DNA of 64,000 nucleotides from Odiellus spinosus (Eukaryota; Arthropoda; Arachnida; Opiliones; Phalangiidae): NCBI GenBank assembly GCA_963920705.1, contig OY987225.1:3856501-3920500 (forward strand), read 5' to 3'. Position numbers and translations under genes: made by a program. Of this stretch, positions 54,955-62,548 are shown piece after piece (within the stretch, counting starts at the first letter, position 1; each line of letters begins with the position of its first letter). The notes beneath the pieces are model-generated. The model did no database searches, was not told where the DNA came from, and saw nothing but the letters and a program-made list of their open reading frames with translations.

Positions 54955-55438
54955 AGGGAGAATGAAAGGCCAAAACAATTAACCTATTTTTAATAGATTA
55001 AGAATGCTAAAATAATGAGAAAAACAATAATTTAACTCACCAAAAATATTTCCTTATTTTATAATCAATTTCCAAAGTTTCGAAACTTGCAGATGCTAGG
55101 CCTTGGCTGCCGAGCTCGGCGAACTAGGCGAGCACGAGCCATATTTTTTTTTTAATATTCCCGTCTGATCTAGTCGCCAATCACGAGCGAGTACGCCTTC
55201 TATTTAAAATATGCGCACTCGCTCGTGATTGGCGACAAGAACAGCCGCGAATATTAAAAAAAATACAGGTCGTGCTAGCCTAGTTTACCGAGCTAGGCAG
55301 CCTAGGCTTAGCATCGGAACTTTGGAAATTGATTCTAAAATAACGAAATATTTTTGGTGAGTTATATTAATGTTTTTCTCATTATTTTGGCATTCTTAAT
55401 CGATTAAAAATAGGTTGTTTCAGCCTTTCATTCTCCCT
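54955..55438. mobile_element. Near-complete palindromic element at a TTAA site
   Basis: A 484-bp element consists of two arms of about 235 bp that are inverted copies of each other. Outer ends are AGGGAGAATGAAAGGC and its inverse; the hairpin tip lies near 55203 (TATTTAAAATA). Both sides carry TTAA (54951-54954 and 55439-55442), the target duplication used by piggyBac and Kolobok transposons. The arms differ by scattered changes and one gap of about 10 bp, so it is not an assembly artefact of an exact fold. It codes for nothing. Confidence 0.85.
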
Positions 55439-55582
55439 TTAAGCTTAACACCATAATTATTTGTTGTTTTAAAACAGCGGTGACCATTTCAGCTTGTGTC
55501 GGAACAGCGGCTGTGTTTGCGTTAAAAAATATAGCCTGAACTAAATTTTATAGTTTACATTCATAAAGAAACGGAAAACGAG

Positions 55583-55729
55583 ATGAGCTTCTCCGAGTTT
55601 ACTTGGATCATCAACAATAAATGTGGAGCAGTTAAAAAGGCCTATGAAGGACTAAACAGTCAGAGTAAAAGGCCTCGTGTTGAAGATGATGCTGCGGATG
55701 AACGCGGTGCAACTGAAGAGCGGGTGTAA
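55583..55729 (+). CDS. Small ORF, 48 codons, function unknown
   Basis: ATG to TAA gives a 48-residue product starting MSFSEFTWIINNKCG, with a basic stretch (SKRPRVEDD) resembling a nuclear localisation signal, followed by an acidic tail. Codon use looks less AT-driven than the surroundings and AATAAA-type sites follow within 40 bp. Just upstream another frame ends with a hydrophobic stretch (TISACVGTAAVFALKNIA) before a stop at about 55544. That could be the end of a host coding exon. Neither is recognised, and both may be chance. Confidence 0.2.
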   Translation: MSFSEFTWIINNKCGAVKKAYEGLNSQSKRPRVEDDAADERGATEERV

Positions 55730-56037
55730 TACAAAAATAAAAATGGATTTTAATAAAACTGTGTTCTTAATCAATAATTCCATAGCATCATGAACACTCA
55801 ACAGTTTAATTAATGAGGCTGCATGTAGATGGGTTTAAGCCTAAAAGTTTTTGGGTATATTCTGTCAAATATTTGCTAATATCCTTTTAAATCCAGAATT
55901 AAAACAGTGAAAGGATATAGACAAAAAGTTGGATTATATCAGTTTCATTAATTAAACTCTTTTTTATTATTATTATTCTATTTCACCATGGTTTAATATT
56001 ATAAAATAGTAAAAAAGGTGAAAGAAGGACCTTAATT

Positions 56038-56415
56038 AATTAAGACTCTAATAATGAGTTAAATAAGCTTGAAACGAGACTCCAAAATTGAGCATTAAAT
56101 AAGACACTGCAAAATACAGTCTTAAATAAGATTACAAATTAAAGTCTTAAATAAGACTCCTAAAATAAGATATAAATAAAACTTAAATAAGACTGATAAT
56201 TAAAGCTTAAATTTAGACTTCCAGAAGTCTAAAGAATATAGTTTAAAAAGAGGCTTATAAAAGTCTTCAAATTGAATCTCAAAATAAGGCTTATAAAAGT
56301 CTTCAAAATATAAGTTACATTAAGACTTAATCTCTTTATTAAGACTGAAACAAGTATCTTTTTGAGACTCAGGCAGATTACTTTGAGCCATTTATGAGTC
56401 TTAAAAAAAAAACTC
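56038..56415. repeat. Degenerate AAGACT / AGTCTT repeat field
   Basis: The words AAGACT and AGTCTT recur irregularly about every 15-40 bp in AT-rich sequence, with TTAAATAAGACT and GGCTTATAAAAGTCTTCAAA the longest repeated forms. The same hexamer dominates the MITE at 57373, so this may be an eroded relative or an unrelated degenerate minisatellite. Minus-strand open frames here reflect composition. Confidence 0.55.
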
Positions 56416-56925
56416 AAAATGCAGTTTAAATTGATCGTGCTTAATATTTGCTTCAGGTCTCGATTTTACCTTGATTCCAACTGGATTATCAAATTATTTC
56501 AATAAATATATTTTTTTTTTTGTTTTTTTGCTTTTGTCCAGGCTGTCAATGTTTTTCTCTCTCATTCCCTTTCTTTTTTGTAAAGTGGGGTATTGTAACA
56601 GGGACACTCTTACAAATACAGTGAAATATCCTAGGTACTCTTCTATCCAGATGCCATCATTTTCAGGAGCTAAACAGCATCCTTAAACTCCACCCAGGAA
56701 GAAACCTTGGGTAAGAGTGCGCTACCCATGAGGTCACCATCAAATGTAAATCAAATATTAGTATATAAGTTCTATTATTTCTATGTGGAATTGATAAAAC
56801 AATAACTTACCCTCATTTCATTATGTCTTAAATGATTTCTCTTTTAATTAAGTTTAAAGCGTTCACCTCATTTGTAAGAATAGTAGAAAAGTTAATTATT
56901 TACCCTGAGATCCTTTATGAGGTTT
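56416..56925. other. Unassigned AT-rich sequence
   Basis: A T-rich tract at 56508-56530 and a 71-codon plus-strand open frame (56471-56686) without known motifs are all that can be seen. Confidence 0.3.
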
Positions 56926-57024
56926 TTAAGCCTTGGTAAGTTGTTCAATATTTTCTCTTTGTTTCGCTATCATTTGCACGTTTTCGAGCTGTTGTTGTCT
57001 CGAATTTGCAACCAAAGCGTCATA
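56926..57024 (-). CDS. Candidate terminal exon, coiled-coil-like, unknown gene
   Basis: On the minus strand a T-rich tract ending TTTTTAG (57025-57031) is followed by 32 codons and a TAA. The peptide runs YDALVANSRQQQLENVQ, then MIAKQRENIEQLTKA, a charged Gln-rich segment that looks helical and protein-like. Upstream, a donor GTGAGT near 57223-57228 follows a frame ending TEYGYLV that would join in phase. I do not recognise the protein. There is no start exon that can be tied to it with confidence. Confidence 0.3.
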   Translation of the reverse strand, partial: YDALVANSRQQQLENVQMIAKQRENIEQLTKA

Positions 57025-57372
57025 CTAAAAATACAACCAAAAAAATTATCAACAAAAGCTACAGGAACATTGTAATTGTTATAGTTTTTAATTGATCTGG
57101 ACTGTTATAATATAAGTCATATAAAATTTCACCAAACGTTTTGAGGTAATTTTCAGTTAATTATTAAAGTTTCTGTAACGGTGACCACCCTTTTCGCCCT
57201 TCAATATAATGTAAGACCATCACTCACCACTAAGTAGCCATATTCAGTCCTGTACTTCAATTAAAACTTCTAGCTAATTTCAACGACTAAGGAAACCTCC
57301 CATAGAGGGCACCACTGGTCACGTTATCTGGTTCTCTGACGTAAGTCCCAAATAGAGGATATATAAAACCAA

Positions 57373-57564
57373 CCCTTACCAAAAAAAAATTTGTCTTAAG
57401 ATATGTCTTGGGGAAGTGTTTCGGGCGTCTTATGTAGTCTTTAGAGGTTTTGGGAAGTCTTCCACTATGTCAAGAAGTCTTGGGGAAGTCTTTAAGACTT
57501 CCCCAAGACTTTTGTAGTGTTCTTGAAGACCTCTTCAGATCAGACTAACTTTTTTCCGTAAGGG
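57373..57564. mobile_element. CCCTTACC-ended MITE
   Basis: A 192-bp element has ends CCCTTACC-A(n)-TTTGTCTTAAGA and, inverted, CCCTTACGG-A(n)-GTTAGTCT. The inside holds a near-perfect palindrome at about 57477-57513 made of AAGTCTTGGGGAAGTCTT and its inverse. A one-ended fragment of the same family lies at 52470-52522. No convincing target duplication was found. Confidence 0.75.
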
Positions 57565-57839
57565 ACACAATCAATCGTCAGCAGATCACATCCAACCCAT
57601 GATCACTTTATTTTTAAACCCTTTTTAAAGTATTGTACACACCTAACTGGTTTAAAGTCAATAAATATTAAATGAAATATGTTAACATACTATTTTAATT
57701 CTACTACCAAAAGCGGCGATTATATCGCGAACTCTACTCGCTAAGCCTAAATCCATAAAAAATAAATTTTAAACTGAAAATATTCTAGAAAAATTTCGTC
57801 GCTGATGCCAAAGATGATGAGGTCTCGTGTGTGCTACCA
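57565..57839. other. Flank of copia-1 with primer-site-like TGGTAGCA
   Basis: Mostly AT-rich. On the minus strand TGGTAGCAC (57831-57839) directly abuts the presumed outer end of the copia-1 LTR. That is the word used as primer-binding site by copia-2, and it would not be expected outside a 3' LTR. No gag coding follows it. A short minus-strand frame beginning MDLGLASRVRDI (from about 57756) is unassigned. Confidence 0.35.
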
Positions 57840-58124
57840 TTAAATCGATCAACGTTGTAGTTAATTAAAGTCTTTAATTAAATTCGATAAAACATTATAA
57901 CTTGTTAATATAACAAAGGTAAACTCTTTAAAGTTATTAAAAACTAGATCACATAACTGACTTAATAGATGACTTGTCTGTAAGGAGACTGAGGAGAGAC
58001 TGACTGTAGAATAAATTTGAGTGGCCCTAAAAAGAAATCAACTTTCTCTGCCAGTAGGTGGCGCTAATATAAAATGACCTTTGAAACCAAACATGTAAAA
58101 GCAATAATAGGTCATAAAATCACA
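57840..58124 (-). mobile_element. Copia-1 3' LTR (outer boundary tentative)
   Basis: Directly after a purine-rich tract, the minus strand starts TGTGATTTTATGACCTATTA, the same kind of start as the copia-2 LTR (TGATATAATGACCT). The length of about 285 bp is close to the 318 bp of copia-2. The outer end was placed by the TGGTAGCA word and lacks the usual CA, so it is uncertain. The LTR holds two AGGTCA half-sites and a CTCF-like site. Confidence 0.6.
58051..58064 (+). promoter_or_regulatory. CTCF-consensus-like site in the copia-1 LTR
   Basis: CCAGTAGGTGGCGC fits all 14 positions of the common CTCF consensus CCASYAGRKGGCRS. CTCF is an insulator/architectural zinc-finger protein of bilaterian animals. 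That it binds here is inference. Confidence 0.4.
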
Positions 58125-58137
58125 TTCTCCCTCTTTT
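58125..58137 (-). promoter_or_regulatory. Copia-1 polypurine tract
   Basis: The minus strand reads AAAAGAGGGAGAA immediately before the TG of the 3' LTR. Such a tract primes plus-strand DNA synthesis in LTR retrotransposons. Confidence 0.65.
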
Positions 58138-58183
58138 ACATAATTAGATTCCCAAACCATTTCACAATTCGTTTATATTTAAA

Positions 58184-59107
58184 TTATTCAATTTGTAACA
58201 TTTTAACACAGTTTATAAAAATATTTTTGTTTAACAATTTGGTTAAAATATCCGCAACGTTTTTCTTAGATTCCACAAATTTTAAACAAAACATATTACT
58301 GGCTAAATGGTCTCTAACAAAATGATATCTTATATCGATATGCTTGGATCGTTGGTTCTCGACACAGTTCTTTGAGTAGAAAATTGCTGACTGATTATCA
58401 CAATGAATTACTGGTTGTCTAAAGTTTAAATGAAATTGTTCTAATTCACGAAAAATTGGTATCAGCCACAGAAGTTCTTTGGTAGCTTCCGATACAGCTA
58501 CGTATTCCGCCTCCATTGTTGAGAGTGAGACGGACTTTTGTTTAATTGATCGCCAGGCAATGGGAGAAGATCCGATTCTGATGATATAACCACTAGTTGA
58601 TTTCCTGGTGTCACGATCCGAACCCCAATCGCTATCGCTATAGATTGATAATTCTGGATTCTGTTGATGTTGATAAATGATGCCTTGATCTGCCGTAGTT
58701 AATACATATCGAGTTAGTTGGCAAAGATGACTCCAGTGCGAATATCCAGGGTTACTGCTATACTGTGAGAGGGCTATTACGTAAAATAAAATGTCTGGAC
58801 GAGTTCTCTGCGCAACAAATAATAAACTTCCAATTAAGGATCTATAAGGGAATTTTTTCATTCTTTCCTGTTCCTCTTCTTCCGTCGGAGAGTCCTTTCG
58901 AGTTAATATAACGCTTGAAGCCATAGGTAGACTTACTGGTTCTTCTACTGTAATCTCGTAACGTTTTCCAATCTGATGAATATATGTAGATTGGTGAATC
59001 TTTAAAGATCCGTCTTCACGAAAGTTGAATTCGATCCCCAAGAGTTTACGTATCGGACCAAGATTCTTGATTGCAAAACGTCGTGATATGATCTTGAATA
59101 CTTCTTT
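58184..59107 (-). pseudogene. Copia-1 pol: end of reverse transcriptase and RNase H
   Basis: The frame opens after the TAG at 59108-59110 with FKIISRRFAIKNLG and LLGIEFNF, the end of the RT palm/thumb. It continues through the connection (GSLLFVAQRTRPDI, YSSNP) into RNase H. The RNase H catalytic acids are visible in YSDSDWGSD, STMEAEYVA, HCDNQSA and RSKHIDIRYH. The C-terminus NVADILTK leads to a TAA at 58184-58186. This part is undamaged. It lies about 60 bp before the LTR, the normal place for the end of copia pol. Confidence 0.92.
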
Positions 59108-59314
59108 CTATATATCTTCTGTTTTCGTGATTACTACGAGATCATCTACATAGACGAGAACTATAACCTTCTTTGGTAAATAATAAATACAGTTAGTCCC
59201 AATTAGTTTTGTGAATCCCAATTCGTGGAAGCTCTTATCGAGTTCGATAAACCATTGTCTTCCGCTCTGGGGTAGACCATACAACGCTTTTCTAAGTCGT
59301 AAGCAATATTTTCA
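59108..59314 (-). pseudogene. Copia-1 pol: RT active-site segment between two stops
   Basis: Between an in-frame TGA (59312-59314) and an in-frame TAG (59108-59110) the same frame reads RKALYGLPQSGRQW and LVYVDDLVVIT. YVDD (59141-59152) holds two of the three catalytic aspartates of reverse transcriptase. Both stops lie in the frame shared by the flanking segments, so they are point mutations, not frameshifts. Confidence 0.9.
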
Positions 59315-60589
59315 AGTTTCGGCAACGTGGAATCCTGGAATTTGCTTCATGAAGACATCATGATCGAGATTCCCATACAAATAGGCATTTTTGACGTCCA
59401 AATGACAATGCTTCCAACCAAGGCAGGTGACGAATAGTACGAGAAATAATCGAATTAAACTGAAGTTAATTACCGGGGAAAATGTATCGTCGTAATCAAT
59501 CCCTTCAAATTGATTGTATCCCTGAGCGACTAGTCTAGCTCGATAACGTGTTATTTTCCCTTCGGTATCTTTCTTCACTGTATAAACCCAGCGACATCCT
59601 ACAATCTTCTTTCCCGCTGGTTTTTCCGCAACTTCCGTTACGTGTCGTTCTTGTAACGTCTCGACTTCACTTTGCATGGCTATTTTCCACTGCTTAGCTT
59701 GATTAGACGCTACAGCTTCATCATACGTTGTTGGTATGACTATATTACTGCAATATGCAGCTAAAACTTCAGGAACTTCTTCATTAATAGGTTGATTAAT
59801 ATTTTCAGGAAGGTCTTCTGTTTCTTGTTTTAAGTATTTCTTCAATGATTTCTTTACCGATTTTCTTGAAAATTTAAATATCGCTGGATCATGCGTGAAA
59901 TCATTATCTTTCAAATATTGCGTTATTTCTGGTTTCGAACGAAATTGCCTTCCTTCTGGATTATAATAATAAACATCCGCATCTCCTTTTGATGCTCCCT
60001 TCTGTCGTATTGAGACACGTTTCATCCAACCTTCCGGTAATTCTTTGGTTTTGTGTTTCTTCGATATATCGACTGCTACTTCTTTAGAATCATCTCCCAA
60101 TAGGGTATTGGGTAATTCGTCTGATATTGCATCTTCAACCTGTTCGTTTTCTTCACCAGGATTTCCAATTGTAGTTTCATCAACGAAATCTTCAGTTAAA
60201 GATTCTTCAGTAGTCCATTGAAATTTAATATTATCTTCAATTAGAAGTTCTGGATTGATATTTCGAATACCCATCTTATCTTCATCAAATCTTAGATGTT
60301 TAGTTTCCACGACAATATTATCTTCTGGATACCAGATTCGGTGTCCTACGGTATGTGAAGCGTATCCAATTACTATTCCCGGTTTAGCTCTACTTTGGAA
60401 TTTGTTTTGTCTTCGTTCTTTCGGAATATGTACGTAAGCTAAACTTCCGATTCGTCGTAAGTGCATGGCACTAGGTTTATATCCCATCCAGAGCTCCAAC
60501 GGTACTGTATCTTCAAGTTTGGCATGTCTCGAGTGATTTTTAATATACGCCGCTGTCCTCACCAACTCGCCCCACAGCTTATTCGGCAA
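59312..60589 (-). pseudogene. Copia-1 pol: integrase C-terminus, MBD insertion, N-terminal half of reverse transcriptase
   Basis: A 425-residue open stretch. Residues 1-105 are the end of the copia integrase (KLWGELVRTAAYIKN, GYKPS, GSLAYVHIP, GIVIGYA). Residues 106-180 form an acidic linker. Residues 184-243 are a methyl-CpG-binding domain. A basic stretch (SVKKSLKKYLK) and another linker follow. RT begins near residue 300 (WKIAMQSEVETL, RWVYTVKKD, YRARLVAQGY, D-DTFSPV, LDVKNAYLYG with catalytic D398). The segment is a different frame from the upstream one because of a one-base loss near 60592, and it ends at a TGA. Confidence 0.9.
59861..60040 (-). other. Methyl-CpG-binding domain (MBD) inside copia-1 Pol
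   Basis: Sixty residues (184-243 of the segment ending at 59312) read LPEGWMKRVSIRQKG, then DADVYYYNPEGRQFRSK, PEITQYLKDN and a final IFKF strand. This is the full MBD layout of MeCP2/MBD1/MBD2: LPxGW start, first arginine finger (R195 in IRQKG), DVYY with the conserved Asp205 and Tyr207, second arginine finger (R217 in FRSK), helix, and closing strand. In known MBDs these residues contact methylated CpG. The domain is unbroken although the element around it is decayed. Its role in the element, such as steering integration or binding host chromatin, is inference. Confidence 0.85.
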
Positions 60590-61800
60590 TTTATACCTTC
60601 TTCAATAAAAGCTCGTACCATATTTAATAACGTTCGATTAATTCGTTCTGCTACTCCGATCATTTGTGGCGAATACGTATTAGTCTTTTCGTGTCGAATG
60701 CCTTCTTTAACGCAAAATTCTGTAAATTGATTAGAACAGAACTCCAACCCATTGTCAGTTCTAAGTGCCTTTATGTTCTTATTCTTCTGTTTTTCAACGT
60801 AGGTCTTATATTTCTGGAAACAGTCGAATGCTTCGCTTTTCTTCGCCATCAAATAAATAGTCAGGTAACGCGTTTTATCGTCCAAGAACGTGATGAAATA
60901 TTTCGCTCCACCACTTGATTTTATAGGGGCTGGTCCCCAGACATCACAATGGATTAATTCGAGTACGTCGTTACTTCTGATATCGTCGATCCTTTTGTGA
61001 GATTGTTTCGTTGATTTAGCTAATTGGCACGTAGAACAGTCGTTCAATGATCCTTTTAGCGTTTCCAATCCCCTCAGCATATTATTTGATGCCATAAACT
61101 TTAAGTCCTTTTCAAGTTCTCTAATTTCTCGATTTTCCGAAATATAGGTTTTCGACATTTCTTCAGGTTCATCTTCTGGTGGCCCATTAATTAATACAGT
61201 AAGGTCGACTTTGTAAAAATTATCCGATGATAATGGTGCTTCAAATGGAACTTTTCCTTTTGGCGAGTAGACTGTATATTTTTGATTCTCCCTGCGTCCA
61301 CTATACCCAGCTTGATCTATGATTCGTTCCGAGATCAAATTACGTCCCATTCCTGGAGTATATATAACATCTTCAAGTTTGATTATGTTTTTCAATTTAT
61401 TGTTCATTTGAATCCAAATATCGCCTCGTCCTTCTACCCTTGATTGTCCTTCGCCAACCATGGCCTGTCCTTGATACGGTGTAAATGAGTAAAACCACTC
61501 CCGCTGATTGCAAAAATGCTTGGTCGCACCAGAATCTACGATCCATTCCTTCATTATAGCCGTCGTGCATAATGCCGTTGCAAAGAAAACTTCTTTTTCT
61601 GATTTCTTATCATCTCTTGATTTCCTTTTATCAGGCAGTCGACAATCGTTCGCTCGATGACCCACTTTGTTACAGTTGAAACATGTTCCATTGAATCGAC
61701 TTGACTTATTACTCTCTTTGTTGTTGTATCGTTTGTACGTAGTATTTTCTTTATCTTTTGATTTTCTCTCTCTCCTGTCAGTGTTGAGCCGCAAAAACAT
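60559..61800 (-). pseudogene. Copia-1 gag end, protease and integrase catalytic core
   Basis: A 413-residue open stretch. A CCHC zinc knuckle lies at residues 40-53 (CFNCNKVGHRANDC). The aspartic protease motif DSGA is at 89-92 (WIVDSGATKHFC). The integrase core has D286 (HCDVWGP), D349 (LRTDNG) and E385 (GVAER), with exactly 35 residues between the last two, as in the D,D-35-E signature. The zinc-binding N-terminus of integrase keeps its two cysteines (CSTCQLAK) but the usual paired histidines are not visible. GVAER is preceded by MI where copia elements usually have QN. The frame ends by a one-base shift near 60592. Confidence 0.92.
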
Positions 61801-62001
61801 TGGTCATGGATTGATTCGCAGAATCTCGTTGAACTTGTCTTCCATGTTCATTAAGAAGAATCTTCTTTATCGGTTCGGGTTTAAAGTTATCATCGTCAAA
61901 TTGATAAATCTGCGCTGTCAGTGAATCGTAAGATATTGGCAATGTTCCAATCATCTTATAAGCAATGTCTTTATCTTCTGTTAGAATATGTTTATTTTTT
62001 T
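61780..62001 (-). pseudogene. Copia-1 gag remnant (N-terminus removed by copia-2)
   Basis: On the minus strand, directly next to the copia-2 LTR, the frame reads HILTEDKDIAYKMIGTLPIS and later LNEHGRQVQRDSANQ, then a TGA near 61786. This aligns with the copia-2 gag segment ISDAMLAYRLIGSLPPSY, a UBN2/Retrotran_gag family capsid region. A one-base shift near 61790 separates it from the zinc-knuckle frame. Confidence 0.85.
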
Positions 62002-62009
62002 TGATATAA

Positions 62010-62031
62010 TGACCTTTGACCTAATTGACCT
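62010..62031 (-). promoter_or_regulatory. Triple AGGTCA nuclear-receptor half-sites in the copia-2 LTR
   Basis: TGACCT occurs three times, at 62010-62015, 62017-62022 and 62026-62031. On the minus strand this is AGGTCA, 3 bp, AGGTCA, 1 bp, AGGTCA, that is a DR3 joined to a DR1. Such direct repeats are the classical binding sites of nuclear hormone receptors. Copia-1 has two scattered half-sites in the same part of its LTR. Function is inferred. Confidence 0.5.
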
Positions 62032-62043
62032 ACTAGGGGGCGT
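62030..62043 (+). promoter_or_regulatory. CTCF-like word in the copia-2 LTR
   Basis: CTACTAGGGGGCGT matches 12 of 14 positions of the CTCF consensus CCASYAGRKGGCRS and lies directly after the AGGTCA cluster. It is on the element's sense strand, whereas the copia-1 site is on that element's antisense strand. Confidence 0.3.
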
Positions 62044-62208
62044 TTTCACCCATGATCCTTGTTAAGTTCGTCTGCTTAGAATACTCAATTTGTTCATTCC
62101 ATTCTCTGCTCTCTCCCTGTACACTTCATGGTTTTTAGTGAGAAGAATATCTTAGGTTAGCTCTAAGTTAGTTAATTTTAGTTATGTTTAAGTTATTAAT
62201 ATGAATTA

Positions 62209-62214
62209 AATAAA
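62209..62214 (+). promoter_or_regulatory. AATAAA polyadenylation signal in the LTR
   Basis: A canonical hexamer in the second half of the LTR, about 105 bp before its end, as expected near the R region. Confidence 0.45.
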
Positions 62215-62319
62215 CAAGTTATTTTGTTATAAATTATGGTAGTCATTTATTTAAGCCCTATCGACAATATATATTACGCGGACCTCTGAAGAAATGGACG
62301 ACTATTTTCTCGTTCAACA

Positions 62320-62328
62320 TGGTAGCAG
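62320..62328 (+). promoter_or_regulatory. Primer-binding site, initiator-Met tRNA type
   Basis: TGGTAGCAG directly follows the LTR. It is complementary to the 3' end (CTGCTACCA) of animal initiator methionine tRNA, a common primer of Ty1/copia elements. Nine bases match; the next bases do not continue the match cleanly. Confidence 0.75.
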
Positions 62329-62548
62329 TAGCTTTGGTGCTCAACTTGGTCACAAGGCCTAACTTGGTTTCAACAATGAAGACAACAATGGATGATGATG
62401 CAATTTCACACTGGGCTTGCGTTGACTACACGTATAGTTAAGTACAACTGAATCGTTTTTTTTTAAAGAAGATTTTACTGGGAATTTATGAAAAGAGCAA
62501 CTTTCAACAATCTTTTTAAAGTGAAGATAACAGAGAGAGCTAACAAAT

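Larger units (their letters stand above)
57840..62001 (-). mobile_element. Copia-1: decayed Ty1/copia retrotransposon with an MBD domain, interrupted by copia-2
   Basis: Domain order on the minus strand is gag, zinc knuckle, protease, integrase, MBD, reverse transcriptase, RNase H, polypurine tract, LTR. Integrase before reverse transcriptase is the Ty1/copia order. The element carries two frameshifts (near 61790 and 60592) and two in-frame stops (59312-59314 and 59108-59110), so it cannot make a full polyprotein. Its gag is cut at 62001, where the copia-2 LTR begins. The missing N-terminal gag and 5' LTR should lie beyond copia-2, outside the window. Confidence 0.92.
62002..62319 (+). mobile_element. 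Copia-2 5' LTR
   Basis: The LTR begins TGATATAATGACC, ends CGTTCAACA and so has the canonical TG...CA ends. It is followed at once by the primer-binding site. It holds three AGGTCA half-sites, a CTCF-like word and AATAAA at 62209-62214, which would serve as the poly(A) signal in the 3' copy. The matching 3' LTR is outside the window, so the length is inferred from the ends. Confidence 0.85.

Noticed and set aside
57373-57564. The AAGTCTTGGGG palindrome as a transcription terminator
   Set aside because: It lies inside a MITE with its own inverted ends, and a bacterial-type terminator makes no sense in this genome.
60255-61924. Plus-strand ORFs at 60255, 60461, 60664 and 61667
   Set aside because: They are antisense shadows of the copia-1 pol and gag frames.
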